64,000 nt of DNA from Trematomus loennbergii (taxonomy: Eukaryota > Chordata > Actinopteri > Perciformes > Nototheniidae), in NCBI GenBank assembly GCA_012861695.1, contig JAAOOA010000433.1:1-64000 (forward strand), given 5' to 3'. Below, one piece after another: positions 40,926 to 53,649 of this stretch (position 1 is the stretch's first letter; every line of letters starts with the position of its first letter). A model generated the notes under the pieces. That model was given only the letters and a program-made list of their open reading frames with translations. It was not told the origin of the DNA and searched no databases. The translations under genes and the position numbers were made by a program.

Positions 40926-42490
40926 ACATGTCATGTAATGAGTGTCCAGCCATAATCTGGGATGGACATATCCAGGCTTTTATTTGTATTTTTTTAACGG
41001 TTTTTATCTTTGTACGTCTAAACAAGTTGCTGATTTTTACACATCAGGTAGTTATATGCAAGAAAAAGGCGTGTACTGCTGCACTTGTTATATTTCAAAA
41101 AGCAAATAGATGAAGACTGTAGGAGGGGAGCTGAGGCATGGGGTAAAGTGCACAAAACGTAAGAAGGGAGTCTTTTATACTTGATGTCACATGGTGTGAT
41201 TTTGTTTAAATATTTCGTGGTTCAGGGTCCAAACAACTTAAATGACTTGTTTTATACGGCAAAGGACCAACAATCTTTCAGCCCTGATCTCAAAGCTGAG
41301 AGTCAAAATGAAAAGACAAGTACTATTTGATATTATCAGAGGCTCTTCCCGGCCAGTTACTGTGGCCTTAGCGCTCTAAATTATATATCGTAGCACAGAA
41401 AAGACTTTGAGCCTTTTGGGAGATACTGGCCTTCACATTTTTTCCCTTTTTGTAATCGCTGTCTCGTGTCATGTTTGATAAGTTATCACTTGACTGTTTG
41501 CATAGAAGGTTTAATCATTCCTCTGATAATGTGGGAAATGGAAACGTGTCTTTCCAAGAGAAATAATTTGTGTTAGGATAGGATGGCGTAAGAGCATTTT
41601 TCCTGATGTCTTATTCATTCTGGCGTCTAACAAAATGTGTTCCCTTAAAGCCTTAAAGACATTTGGGAAATTGAGAATAACTATCACACAAACAGGCTTA
41701 AAAACTCAAAGCACCAACACATATTTTAACTCTTGATTTAACCGCCTGAAAAGGCTGCAATCCTAGTTGACTGTCAGAAGCAAAAAGTGACAAAGAGAGG
41801 GCAAAGATAGATAAAGCAAAGTAGGGAAAAGGGCATCAAAGAAGGAGCAAAATGGAGAAAAGATCAGAAAAGCAGAGAGAATGATCCAAAGTTACAAGCA
41901 ATGTTTTAATATCCTTCAGATTATATTTTATTATTACTATAACAAAAGGTTGTGTTGAACATTATTCATTATGCATGCATACAGATTGGTAATGCAGTGA
42001 TTCTCATATTTTATTTATTTTATCCTCTGTCCAAATTGTACCCATTACTTTTTCTAAAAAATATATATTTGTTTATGATATGATAATGGTTTCCTCTAGA
42101 ATAATCAATGCCCTGAATGGATTTATTTTTTTAGCTTTTCACAGGGGATTTTTTGTTTTTGCCAATAACCAATTTCTCTGAGTGTACAAATATCAGGAAC
42201 TTATAACGAGCCGCACAACTTTTTTTGCACATCCATCCCCTCTCTTTGATAAGTGTTCGTAGATTTCGCTTGGACTCGCCTGCATAGTTTACTTCATGCA
42301 CAGAGCAGGTGGTGGCTGATATTTTGTACACTCAGCATGTCTGAGTAATGTTTGAGTATTTATCTTTGTACTGTGTACTGTCTACTGTATGTACTGTATT
42401 ACCTACATGTAGAAGGCTGGAGAAAAAGTGGAATAAAAGCATTGGAGAAAAAAAATTACCTTCTTTATTTTTGTATTGGAATAACTTATG
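40926..42490. other. leap2 3' flank/possible long 3' UTR, no gene seen
   Basis: No exon found. The nearest clear AATAAA in leap2 orientation that I noticed is at 42,432-42,437, which would imply a long 3' UTR. An earlier non-canonical signal is equally possible. Confidence 0.4.
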
Positions 42491-42915
42491 TTAAAGGTGG
42501 GGTAGGTAATTTTGGGGAAACCGGCTCGAGATCGCTAGATTTTGAAAATACACAGCCGGAAGAAATCTGCCACTTCCTTACAGAGCCCCTCCTCCAACAC
42601 ACACGAACGCACACATGACCAATGAGGGCACGAGATAAGTTTGTGCACAGATGGAAGGCTGACAGGCAGGTAGGCCATCCAGTTATTTTAGCCGGGCCGG
42701 CTCAGATGATTGGTCGTGCTTTTTACAGCGCTACAGCTTCCACAGATGATATTTTTTTATGGATTTTTTGTCAAAGCACTTCAGATATTCATTGCTATCG
42801 GGATGTTAAGAGCATTCCATGGAATATAACAAAAAGTGTATCTCGAGCTGGTTTCTCAAACTTACCTATCATTTATTTATTTATTATTTATTATTTTATC
42901 ATACCCCACCTTTAA
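42491..42915 (+). mobile_element. TTAA-flanked MITE (AAAGGTGGGGTAGGTA ends)
   Basis: TTAAAGGTGGGGTAGGTAA at left and TACCCCACCTTTAA at right, with TTAA on both sides. A complete copy related to the fragment at 39,101-39,328. Confidence 0.8.
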
Positions 42916-44193
42916 CAATAACGGTTTTAATAATCAGTAGCAGGATTACTTAACTATACAGTGTGAAGAAATTAAGAAAAACCTGTGTGTGATACTAACA
43001 AATCTCATGAAAAATCAACAGTGCATTGATCGATCTCTTACATTTCTTACTCTTGCATCTATAAACGGCTTTCAAATGATTATATAGCAACAACTTTCAT
43101 CAAGGCTAAGTCATTTCTTGCTGCTGGGCCTTCTAGTTTAGAGCAAACATTACTCATTTGGAAGTAGTGCATTTAATGATGACCTTTTCTGCAGCAGATT
43201 AATACACATTCGTCTCTTCAGTGAATATCAGTTTTTAAATGTGCAGTATTTATTTGATTCCCAATAGTATGACCTTTGTTCCAAAGACTATTTGTAATAC
43301 ATCCCCATGCTATTAAGTTCTATTAAGTTAAACACTTCATTATTGACCTTGGACCAAAGTAGTTATTTTAAATGATACACTCATTGAATACATTTCAGTG
43401 ATTCAATGAGTCTAGTGAAGGTGAGTTTTACCGAAGAAAGGGAGTACAGTTAAGGCAATGAGAAACATTGAGCAAAATATTCCTTTAAAAACTAATAATA
43501 AAAGGATTTAAAGTGGGAGTTGTGTATTTCGTCTTTTATCTGAAATCATTGATGGACTTCTGAACGTCTCTCGCCACTTATCTTTATTGATGAAACTATT
43601 TCACAGAACTTTGCCTGTTATTTACACACAGAGACCTGGATTTGAACTTTTAACGCCACATTAACCTCAGCTTATCACGTCTTTCTCAGAATATATATGG
43701 ATATGGATCAAATATACTAAAAGATAGGAACTTTAACACAAGAAAAAAGACAAATAAATCCTTTTACAGCAGAAGTCTGTTAAATGTTCACATGTTGTGT
43801 GATTATTCCAGCTTGAATCTCAACCTAATTTGAAACATTTGCAGAGTTTACCCTGCAGAACCTGACTCATCCATTTTCAGACTCAACACTTTTGCATTTT
43901 TTTTGCATGCCCTAACTCGAGACTGAGTCTGCCGTCAGTGTTCAAAAGTCAAACAGCTGATGGCGTTCAGATGTTCGGGCTTTCACAACATGCAGAGGAG
44001 AGCCAAGTGTGTGAGGAGAACAAACGCTGAAGGACTTTTCCATTTGACATGAGAATTTGCAGAGTCATCGGAAATGTGTGTTTGCATGTCTGTGTTTAAT
44101 GTTCATGTATGTGTTATCTGTCTGCATGTCAGAGATATCCTGGGACAATTTTGTATGCATCATATCCACTGCAGCTCAACAAAACCATTGACT
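42916..44193. other. Intergenic, no gene seen
   Basis: AT-rich, no exon or repeat recognised. Confidence 0.45.
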
Positions 44194-44201
44194 CTCTAAA
44201 G

Positions 44202-45691
44202 CAGGGGTGGGGAACCTCCGGCCTCTGGGCCGTATACGGACCGCGAGACCATTTGGTACGGCCCTTGAGGGAATTTATAAACACACGCAAAAAAGAAACA
44301 ATTTTAAGAAATCTAGACCGCAAAATAATTAAACAAGCGAGTGCCTGTTTTTCCTGGCCAAGGTCAGGGTCCTTGAACACAACACGAGCCAAACGTGTCA
44401 TCACGTGGTATATGTCTCGTCTGACAGCGGTGTAGTTCGGGAGAGCACCGGAACGCCGCTCCGGCACTTCAGAAATGGCAGTACCCATAAGGAGCCGTAC
44501 ACATGCCGCAGTTTTTGCGTGGCTGTGTCTTTAGTTGAAAGCCCAGTGGCGATCTGTTCATCTGACATACTGATCACAGTCAATAACTTTGTTGTTATTA
44601 GCATCTGGTTAGCTAGCTATGCTAACGAATATAAGAAGCTTCTACAACCAGTGAGGCAAAGGCACATCTTTATATGATCATTATAGTTATAAAAAAATAA
44701 GAGAATAAAGTAAACTGGTGTAAAATACTATATGACAGTAAAAAAAAGTTGTTATTAATAAACAAGAATACAGTTTGAGAGGAGAGTGATTTGTAAAATA
44801 TCCATAAAGAAAAAGAAATCTGCTTACAGTTCTGTTTCATATGGATGTTGTTGAGAGATGTATCCATAGATCTCTTCAATCTTCCCGGGGGAGCATTAGA
44901 GGAGGAGGTTAGGTCACCCCCCCACTTAAAGTGGACCTGTCATGCTATATTTAATAATATAGTGTAGGACCATACCTATATAAGGCATATTTATACTTTT
45001 TTTTGTTCAAAATACCAAACAGATCATGCATTTTAGCCATGCATCATTTCGCTCATTTGCACTTTTGTAGCTCTGTTTTGCAAGGGCTGATTCTGTGAGA
45101 ACAGCACCACCTACAGGCCTGGCATATGTACTACAGCGTCTCCAGCGCTTTGAACGGCAATGGCCGTGGCTGTCTCCTCCTGATTGGTGGAGTTGGCCCA
45201 ATAGCTGTAGCGCCACCGTCCTGACGTCAGGACAGTGTTCAAATCTGGATCAGTTTTTATCAGATCCGTTGCAGCCCCTTTTTTAGAGATTTGGGTATGG
45301 AGGAAAATAGAGAGGGTTGTGTTTTCTGACACTTGGTGAGTTCCCTGGAACACCGGGGACACATATTCATGCAGAAAAGACGTACAAAAGCAATGCATTT
45401 GCATGATAGGTCCCCTTTAAATCATGTCACATGGATAGGAAACTAAATACATTTGCACACATCTTGTGTCCATATCTTTCTGTTTTGGTGGTCATGCCAC
45501 AACCGTGCACGTGCATGCATGCGCGAGTCATGGCAAGATATCTGGATTAAGAGGTTGCTTTTTCTTTGCACAGCATGAAAGAAAGGCGAAATGAATGGGC
45601 TGTGATTTTAGTTTTTTTAAGCAGAGTCAATAATTTGTACGGCCCTCGGAGGATGTTGAACAAATTGAGAGGAAAAAGGTTCCCACTCCTG
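44202..45691. mobile_element. hAT-type element with a nested MITE
   Basis: Ends CAGGGGTGGGGAACCT and GGTTCCCACTCCTG are inverted repeats. Flanking direct repeats are CTCTAAAG and CTCTAAAC (44,194-44,201 and 45,692-45,699), 7 of 8 matching. The interior has several 60-120 codon frames but no recognisable transposase. It contains a TTAA MITE at 44,926-45,420. Confidence 0.85.
44926..45420 (-). mobile_element. TTAA MITE nested in a hAT element
   Basis: TTAAAGTGGACCTGTCATGC to ATGATAGGTCCCCTTTAA. The inverse of the 3719-4211 and 38,550-39,045 copies, including the block with CTACAGCGTCTCCAGCGCTT. Confidence 0.85.
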
Positions 45692-45699
45692 CTCTAAAC

Positions 45700-46777
45700 A
45701 AAAGACAAAACGGACCATCGGTGGTGTTTGAACTGCGAGCTGGTCATTATTGAGAAATAAACCCCAACATGATGAGCAAGACTTATTTCCTAATAATGAC
45801 TGGCTCGCTGTACATTATTTCACTTTGTACGCAGCTTCCTAGTAAGGATTTCAAAAGGATTTTATGGGGCTTGCCATAAAAGATTATCATGCAGGATAAT
45901 GAATGTCAAAATTGCAGACACATCCAAGCCCTAATTGCTATTCAACTGGTAGTTGAGTACGTTTTTCCAGTTAGAATATTGAATGATTGTAAAATGTGTC
46001 ATGTCAGTGTTGATTTTAAAATGTGTTTACTGTTCCTTCAAATCAGATATTGTGAAAACGTGTGACCTGGTTATGAAATTGTCAAATTCCTCCATATCTC
46101 TATCCATCAATGTTGTCTGGCCTCGCACAAAATGTTCTTCATACAAGCTGTACTTGCCAACATTTTACTGTGTTAAAGTTTACGTGTTTTCATAGACATA
46201 TGGAGATTCTAATAATTTAGAGGATAGCGAACAGACCGCAGGTATGTTGTTAGATAGGGATGTACATTTTTGGAGGGTCAATGTAGAAGATCGAGAGCCT
46301 GTGGACATATCTTTAGTTTTTTTTATTATGACAACCTTTCCTCTGCTTTCATGCCTGTTTTGGAAATGTTCAATTTTGTTCATCTCTTAGTGTCTTTCCT
46401 CAGATTGGGTTCACATCAGATCTCTGTCAGAGATGCATATGATTATTTCGGGAGTTAAATTACGACGTACCTTTATTTACTTGTAATGGACAAACCGCCA
46501 CCTCTTGGAAGACCTTATCCTGCAACAAAAGCTTCAAATCCTCAAAAGAAAAATACCTTTTTCACAGCAGATATGTTGCTACAGGAAAATTCCAGGTGTC
46601 AGTATCATGTGTATTTTGAAGCTCTACTCATTTACTTTCTTAAATCATTGCTGGCTGCAAGATACAACTAGTCTGTCTGTAGCTGCAGACACAGTTCAAA
46701 CATGCAGACAATGCCGGCTGGATGTATGAAGAATGATAAGGGATGTTTGCCATCAATACCATGTGGTGCACGTGCTG
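45700..46777. other. Intergenic, no gene seen
   Basis: No exon or element recognised. Frames of 60-75 codons have no family match by eye. Confidence 0.45.
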
Positions 46778-47487
46778 TTAAAGGTCCCATGTCATGGCCA
46801 TTTCTATTGATCATAATTCTATTGTTGAGGTCTACTAGAATAGATTTACATTGTTCAATGTTCCAAACTCACATTGGTTTCTCACAGCATCTCTGTATAG
46901 TATGTGTATTCACTCTCTGTCCTAAACGCCTTGTTGGAGCTCCTGCCCCCCCTCCCTGTGAGCCCAGTGTGCTCTGATTGGTCAGCTCGCTGCTGCGAGG
47001 AGCTGACAGTGTGAGCTGGCTTACTGGTGTGGTTTCCTGCTTGCTGCGAGACAGCGAGACATCTCGAATGGACACGGGAAGGCCGGGGGGGGGGTGCTGA
47101 GGCTCCACTAGCACCCGCATCTCCCCCCGCACCCCCAAACGCGGCGCACCTAGGGGGCTCCACTAGCACCCCCCCGCCCCCCAGCGCGTCACATTTTCGC
47201 CGCTAAAAGAGTGTGTGTGTGTGAGGAGCTCCACGGATTGGTCCATTTGGACCAATGGGTCCATTTGGGTTAGGGCACGTCACGATACCCAGGAAGAAAA
47301 CATTGGAAAAGAAAAATCTCGAGGCGTTCTGGGCAGCATAGACAGGTATTTTCTGTGTTAGAGTTTTACTCGCTACAGGGTGTACTTTGAGGGTTTGTGA
47401 CTCTGCAGACCGTTTACATGCAGAAAAACCTTCATAACACACAAGGGGACGGGTAATAACCGGAAAAGCATGACATGGGACCTTTAA
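46778..47487 (+). mobile_element. TTAA-flanked element, relative of the P2X7-motif transposon
   Basis: TTAAAGGTCCCATGTCATGG to CATGACATGGGACCTTTAA. The first roughly 210 bases (through GTGTGCTCTGATTGGTCAGC) match the left end of the element starting at 63,162. The interior is short, G/C-rich around 47,080-47,190, and lacks the gene seen there, so it is a non-autonomous derivative. Confidence 0.8.
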
Positions 47488-48637
47488 GCATGCACACACA
47501 TATACAGTCAGTCTATGGCACACACACACCCTCTGCAAAAGCACCAGTCTGTGTTACTATGGTTAAAAGTGACTTGACCGATGAATAGAAAAGTCCACAG
47601 CCCTGTGAACACATTACATTACTGCCTTTACATTAACATAATCATAAACTGCTACAAACAGAAGACACAATACTTTTATTGTTAGATTAAGCTAGCTATT
47701 TAATGAACAGTACTCCATAGGCTACACGTTAGCAAGCTCAGAATTAGCTTCTGTGTAAGCTAACGGTTAGCTTGTTAGCGATTAGCACCCATTAAAAACG
47801 ATGTCTAATACAAGCTACAGAGGAAAGTACACACTGTAGGTAGGACAATTAAGTATCTAAGAAATAATGTCACATTGTTAAAACATATTTTCTACGATGG
47901 TAAAGTAACTCTAGCTAAAAACTGCATCATTTACTATACAAGCTCGATTGTTGACTAAATAAATAATAGCTAAAAAGCTGGCTCATGTTTTACATAATGA
48001 TATTTATGTGTGAGTATGATCAGTGTCAGAAGTCAATATCTTCAGGCCTCCTGTCTGTGTTTATTCATGTCTGTTTGCTTTTTTCACATAATCCAGGTCA
48101 TGTATTTTTGTCTTTGTTTAACTTCAGTAAACTTTGAACTCTCATGATTTATATTCACTTCTCTGACTGATTTCTTTCTCATTAGAAGCTGTTTTGTACT
48201 TAAAGAAACCTAATGTCTTACCTTATTATTTCCTGAGACGTTTTTATCTTGCATCCTTTATCAGTAGAAGCTTTTTTTCAGTTATTTAAAATGTATGTAT
48301 TCAATTATTGCCCACCAAATTATTCCTATTCTTTAATATACTCACAGACACCCTACTCTTCCTCTTGCACCACCATCCAGTCAACATTTTAATTAGGCCA
48401 CTTTTTAGCATTTATCACAAACTACCCAGAGAACTTTGTCTTTGGTGCTAGCTGGCTAACTCATAAGCTAGCTCAGTCCGATTAGCTAACATGCTAAACT
48501 AACATGGTGAAACGGTTAATGGTGAAACTGGTATCATTACATCAAATTTGGGCTTGACAGTAAAAAATCACATATGTTGTTACTGTAATTGACACAAACC
48601 TTCTTCATGGAGGCACAAGAGATTAACAGAAAACATG
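47488..48637. other. Intergenic, no gene seen
   Basis: AT-rich, no exon or element recognised. Confidence 0.45.
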
Positions 48638-48645
48638 GCTAAACC

Positions 48646-48846
48646 CAGGGGCGGACTGGGACTACAAATCAGCCCGGGACTCTCGACCGGCCCACTTCGG
48701 TACCGCCGGCCCACCTCGGTACTGCAAGTAAATACCGCTAGTAAATTGTCGACGGGGGGGGTGCTACTAATTTATCCGACCGGCCCACATCGTCCGACCG
48801 GCCACTTCAGTACCGGCCCAACGTCCCGATGGCCAGTCCACCCCTG
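48646..48846. mobile_element. Short hAT MITE (201 bp)
   Basis: Ends CAGGGGCGGACTGG and CCAGTCCACCCCTG. Flanks GCTAAACC and GCTAAGCC (48,638-48,645 and 48,847-48,854) are an 8-bp duplication with one change. The interior repeats CCGGCCCAC motifs. Confidence 0.85.
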
Positions 48847-48854
48847 GCTAAGCC

Positions 48855-49504
48855 CCACATGAAATCCTAACTCAATATTCCAACATGTACGTATGTCACA
48901 GTGAGAGAGAAAACCAAAGTTGTTTTAAAGAGGCAATGTGTTAAAAAAAGAAGCTACTATCGAGCCATAACACTCAGTTTATCTTTTCCTAGCCTTGAGT
49001 TACCATTTATTATCTGTCTCAACTTTGTTAGGGGATTCAAGTTGAAAGGGACATGATCTCCAGAGTCAAGCTACTTTTCAATCTGACACATTTCTCCAGA
49101 GAATAAATAAGAGTGTGAAGTTGCCCAGCTTCTGTTTTTTTTTTTTTTTTAAAGGCCTTCCTTGCAAGATAACTGAATCAAGGCGGTAGCAAAGAGAAGA
49201 TAAGAGAACAGCAACATTATGTTTTCTACACAACAGTTAAATAACATAGTAAAGTTTTTGTTCCTTTTTTGATTATTATTTGTCAGACTTGTTTCTGAAT
49301 GGCACCCCATTCATTAAAATAAGGTCAAACCCGTTACAATCTATCTCTCTGACAGTGTTTGTTGATACAGGTTTTCACATCTGATAGAAAGTAAAACAAT
49401 GGCACTCACCTTAATCCTTGAAGTTAGAATGACACTATAATCAGAATCTGTGCACATGTAGTGCCACCTGCTGGATGCCTTAACCCTTCTGCAAACTAAA
49501 CATT
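48855..49504. other. Intergenic, no gene seen
   Basis: No exon recognised. A poly-T run lies at about 49,135-49,150. Confidence 0.45.
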
Positions 49505-50163
49505 TTAAAGGTCACCTATCATGCTATTTGTAGGCAATAGCATAGGTCTCAGATATATACAAATATATAAAACATGTCTATGAAGTGTTTTGCTCAAAAT
49601 ACCAAACAGATCACCCATTCTAGCCATGCCTCATATCCCTCTATTTCACTTCCTGTTTCAAAAGTGCTGATTTGGGGTATAAAGCTTTAAAGCTGAGCTC
49701 ATGCGGGAGATTCTACCGGCAGATACTACCGTGATGAAACGCCATATCAAGGATTATTTCTGAAACAGTATGGAGCTCAAAGGCTTTCTCTCTTGCCGGT
49801 TATACCACAAGGTGAGTTCCTTTTTATTCCTGCTTCTTCACACACATGCTCTCCAGTACAGGTTAGCTCTGAGTGTTAGCGATGCTAATGTAACACAGAC
49901 CATATTACGTCCAAAACAGTCGGGCATTGTTTCTGATAGCAACGTTTCTGATTGGGCCGTGGGTCCACATTTCAGATATTACGTCATATTGGACGCAAAT
50001 CTGGATCAGCTCCGTTGTTCCCCCGTTTTTAGAGATTTGGGTACAGAGGAAAAGAGAGAGGGTTGTATTTTCTGACGCTGCGTGAGTTCCCCGACACACC
50101 GGGGACACATAGTTATGTATAAAAGACATAAAAAAGTGCATTTTGCATGATAGGTCCCCTTTA
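49505..50163. mobile_element. TTAA-family element, relative of 30,234-30,967
   Basis: Starts TTAAAGGTCACCTATCATGC and ends GCATGATAGGTCCCCTTTA. The interior shares GAAACGCCATATCA and TCTTGCCGGTTATACCACAA with the element at 30.2-31.0 kb, and its right third is nearly identical to it. The left third is a different sequence, so this is a recombinant or sibling subfamily. Confidence 0.75.
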
Positions 50164-50867
50164 TTTTCCTGTGATTACACTGATGTTCTGGCCTTATTCA
50201 ATAACAGCTTCAGTTTGGAGAAGTGGTTTCATCATTTTGACATTTTAAAAACAACCAATACAAAATAAATATATGAAAGAATTGAGTTTATTTAAATTTT
50301 TGGGGGGTAAATGATTAAACTTTTGTATGATTAAGTTAAACGGATATCAAGTGATTACACATTAAAGGTTAATTGTCGACTTAGGACAAAAACGCTTGAA
50401 CTCAAAGTCAATTTACCCTTTTTTCAAGAGATTTCCACAATTTTCACTCATCTTTAAGACAACAAAGTCATGAAAGTGTAAACTGATCCATCTCCATTAT
50501 TAGCATCTATATCTTCCCAACTGATGAAGACCGTGTGATCCCACTGAAGGTTCTGGAAGGTTCTCTGACCTCTGTCACAGGATGAATGATCAACAGCAGG
50601 AAATGCTGCTATGTCATTTATTCACCAGCAGATGGAGTCAGGATGTCTTTCAGAGGTACTTTGGTATTCAGTTCAGGAGATGACTTTGAACAGGTATCTG
50701 TGTGAAGAGAAGCACTAAAGGTTAAACATTTTAATAAAATTTAGTTTTCTCATGACATAAACATGAAAATGCTCCTAAAATGCAACAACATTACATGGTG
50801 TTATATTTTAGTAGAACAAGGGTTGACCTGGCTGACTTGTTAAACCCATTTGTCACTGTAAAATATA
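50164..50867. other. Intergenic, no gene seen
   Basis: No exon or element recognised. Confidence 0.45.
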
Positions 50868-51130
50868 CAGTACCGGTCAAAAGTTTGGACACACCTTCTC
50901 ATTCAATGGTTTTTTTTATTTAAAAATGTTTCTACTTTGTAGATTAATACTGAAGACATCAAAACTAGCAGAGAACACGTGGAATGGGAAAGTGTTAAAA
51001 AATCCAGAATATGATTCATATTTTAGATTCTTCAAAGTAGCCCCCTTTTGCCTTGATGACAGCTTTGCACACTCTTGGCTTCTCTCAGTCAGCTTCATGA
51101 GGTCGTCACCTGGAATGGTTTTGAATTGAA
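50868..51130. mobile_element. Tc1-like transposon end fragment
   Basis: Begins (TA)CAGTACCGGTCAAAAGTTTG, a characteristic terminal sequence of fish Tc1/mariner-like elements, followed by GGACACACCTTCTCATTCAA. Only about 260 bases remain and there is no complete transposase. It abuts a SINE. Confidence 0.7.
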
Positions 51131-51310
51131 TTGGGGGCTGTGGCTCAGTGGAGAGTATGATGGACTTCGAATCAGGGGATAGCAAGTTCGAGTCCCACTG
51201 CAGTCAGCATGTCGTTGTGTCCCTGGGCAAGACACTTCACCCAAATTGCTCCTGTGGGGATTGTCCACAGTACTGAGTGTATGGAAGTCGCTTTGGATAA
51301 AAGCGTAATG
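51131..51310 (+). mobile_element. tRNA-derived SINE
   Basis: The head has an A box (TGGCTCAGTGG, 51,140-51,150) and a B box (GTTCGAGTCCC, 51,186-51,196), the RNA polymerase III promoter of a tRNA. The body GTCCCTGGGCAAGACACTTC and tail TTGGATAAAAGCGTAATG match the copy next to leap2. Confidence 0.8.
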
Positions 51311-51488
51311 TAGACCAGTGGAAATCTCTACTTTGGTCCAAATTTGAGATGTTCTCCGTGTCTTTGTGAGACGCAGAGAAGGTGAGCGAATGGTTTCTGC
51401 ATGAGTGGGACACGCACCTACACCGAACTGCCCGATTAATACGCCTTATTATTAGTTTGAAGTATGAAGAAGATGTCCGGTCACCAGG

Positions 51489-51540
<52 letters not shown>
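51489..51540. repeat. (TG)n microsatellite
   Basis: About 52 bases of pure (GT)n. The 129-codon frame across it is an artefact. Confidence 0.95.
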
Positions 51541-51541
<1 letters not shown>

Positions 51542-51654
51542 ACTCGCATTTATTTTCAGAAGATATTAAGATAATGTCGTCCGTTCCGGTACTGCGGTCA
51601 ACTCAGCCGTCTCTCGCGTTTACTTTGTCAAATCAGCAGCTCTTCATTTTTGAG

Positions 51655-52145
51655 TGCGCAGGACAGGAGTTTAACCAAGTATTATTCAAAAAGTACAGAG
51701 TAAAAATACTTGATTGTACTTGTGCTAGTAGTCCAAGTAGTACTGAGTCCAACAGTATCAATTTCATGTAGAACTTATGGTAACAAATCATTTTATCCCT
51801 CAACAAATATAGCAAATACATGAATTATTGTACTCAGGAGGGGAGTTTGACAGAGTATTACTCAAAAAGTACAAAGTAAAAGTAGTTCATTGTATTTGTG
51901 GTAGTAGTTTAACAAGTACTGAGTCCAACAGTACCAATTTTAAGAACTTATGGCTAAAAAATATTTGATCCCTCATCAAATATACCAGAAGTGGCTTGAA
52001 TTTGTTCTCAGGAGGGACTTTGACAGAGAATAACTGAAAAAGTACAGAGTAAAAGTACTTCATTGTATTGTTGGTAGCAGTCAAACAAGTATCCTACTGA
52101 GTCCAACAGTGTCAGTTTTATTAAGAACTCATGGTAAAAATAAAA
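51655..52145. repeat. Three diverged tandem copies of about 177 bp
   Basis: The landmark GAGTCCAACAGT recurs near 51,745, 51,920 and 52,099, each followed by a similar AAGAACT(T/C)ATGGT stretch and preceded by AAAGTAAAAGTA-like sequence. Just downstream of the Ig constant exon. Confidence 0.75.
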
Positions 52146-52329
52146 AAAAATAAAGAATGATTCCAGAAGTATAACCAAACCCAAAGATCATTAAAAAGTA
52201 ATATGGGAAATATTGACTTGGTAATGTTTTGACTTTTGTGAATGAATGTGAATAAGGTTACTTTTATATATAATATCTCACAGAAATGTAATCAGAAGAC
52301 ATGTCACTTTTATAATACACACATTAATC

Positions 52330-52335
52330 TTTATT
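52330..52335 (-). terminator. Poly(A) signal for the Ig light-chain transcript
   Basis: TTTATT on the plus strand, that is AATAAA on the minus strand, about 120 bases after the constant-region stop codon. Confidence 0.7.
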
Positions 52336-52456
52336 ATTTTAAAATGTTGAAACCATCGACACAAGCAAAAACAGGTTGATGTTGAAACATGTCCTGAGAG
52401 CCAGAGAGCAGACTGAGAGCAGTGTGAGAGAGAAAGCAGAGTCCCAGTGAGTCAGC

Positions 52457-52785
52457 TCAGGACTGGGAACACTGGTCTCTCCTCAGTGTCTCTGAGAGCG
52501 CAGTCTGGGAGCCCTGGGTGGCCTCACAGGTCACAGAGACCACCTTCCTCCACTGATCTGCAGAGAGCCTCAGGGTGCTGCTCCAGCTGTAGTGGGCGTC
52601 CTTCTCCAGCACCCCGGGGCTCCTGCTCTCCTCCCAGCTGCTGCTGCTGCTGCTGCCGTCCACCTTCCAGGCCAGACTCCAGTCTGAGGGGAAGCCCTTG
52701 TTGGCCAGGCACATGAGCGTGGCCTTCCCCTGCTGCAGCTCTTCTGTGGAGGGGGGCAGCACCGTCAGGGTGGGACGGACATCAC
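52457..52785 (-). CDS. Immunoglobulin light-chain constant domain, teleost kappa-like type
   Basis: On the minus strand the exon begins after a CTCCTAG acceptor at 52,785 and ends at a TGA (52,459-52,457), about 108 codons. The domain starts [14 protein letters not shown] and has the IgC1 features: Cys in [15 protein letters not shown], the Trp of LAWKVDG, the second Cys in VSVTCEA, and a C-terminal Cys in RRDQC that would bond to the heavy chain. This matches teleost L1/kappa-like constant regions. A run of six Ser after WKVDG is encoded by a CAG/CTG-type repeat (near 52,636-52,655). Its phase fits both J segments upstream (joining ...DVG-S-DVRPT). Secreted or on B cells as part of IgM/IgT. 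Confidence 0.93.
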
Positions 52786-53572
52786 CTAGGAGACACCAAT
52801 CAGATTAGAGGACAGGGAGCACACAGCTGTCCATCAACCAGCAGACACTGGGACACCTTTACTGTGAGAGTGTTTCTCCTTTAAGGAGTTTCTGTCAGAT
52901 GTTGGTTCTGCTCCATCAGTCTCTCACTCACACATTGTTTCACTTCCCTTTAAGAAGCCTCTCATGCAAATCAGCACGGAGACACTTCATACAGAACCAC
53001 CTGAAATATGTCACACTACACTGGAAATAAAGTACAACATTAGGACACATTTTAAATAGTTGTGGTCTAAATCATCCAAAACCTGAACTCTACAAACCAT
53101 CATTAAATTATTTAGTGGATAAATGAACAAATACGGGAAATGAAACAATCAATTGTGCTTAATGTGAATCTCAATAATTACCCAGTTTTACAAACTTTAA
53201 AATAATGTCTGAAAGAATTCAACACATTTTTTAAATATCCATCGTTATCTTTACTCTGTTCAACCGTATTTAAAAACTGTATTCGTAATTTATTTGAAAA
53301 CAGACGGGAGAATGGAGAAAAAGTGAAGAATAAGTGAATGAAACATTAGCAGTTTCATCATTTCACATTTGAAGCTGTTTAAATGACAGCATGTTGGGAA
53401 TGTATAAAGACATTTCAGGAAAAGCTGCTCCGACTTAGGCTCAATGATGAAGAGAAATAAAGACATGAATACTAATACTATCTAAACATTACAATTAAAA
53501 TAATATATCTATCTCTCAAACATTCTAACACAGAATTAAAACATCATATTTAGTTTTTGTGCAGAAACTTAC
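52786..53572 (-). other. Light-chain J-C intron
   Basis: 787 bases between the J1 donor (GTAAGT) and the C acceptor (CCTAG). It would be the place to look for an intronic enhancer. No motif was scored. Confidence 0.8.
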
Positions 53573-53610
53573 TTCCAACATCCAGTCTGGTTCCTCCACC
53601 AAAAGTCCAC
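53573..53610 (-). other. Ig light-chain J segment 1 (constant-proximal)
   Basis: 38 bases on the minus strand reading [12 protein letters not shown] with the diagnostic FGGG motif, then a GTAAGT splice donor. The recombination signal is on its 5' side. Confidence 0.93.
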
Positions 53611-53649
53611 CACAGTGATACAAAGTCATTGAGCCGCCGTACAAAAACC
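53611..53649 (-). other. Recombination signal (23-bp spacer) of J1
   Basis: Minus-strand heptamer CACTGTG (plus 53,611-53,617), a 23-bp spacer (53,618-53,640) and nonamer GGTTTTTGT (53,641-53,649). A 23-bp spacer at J and a 12-bp spacer at V is the kappa-type arrangement. Confidence 0.95.
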
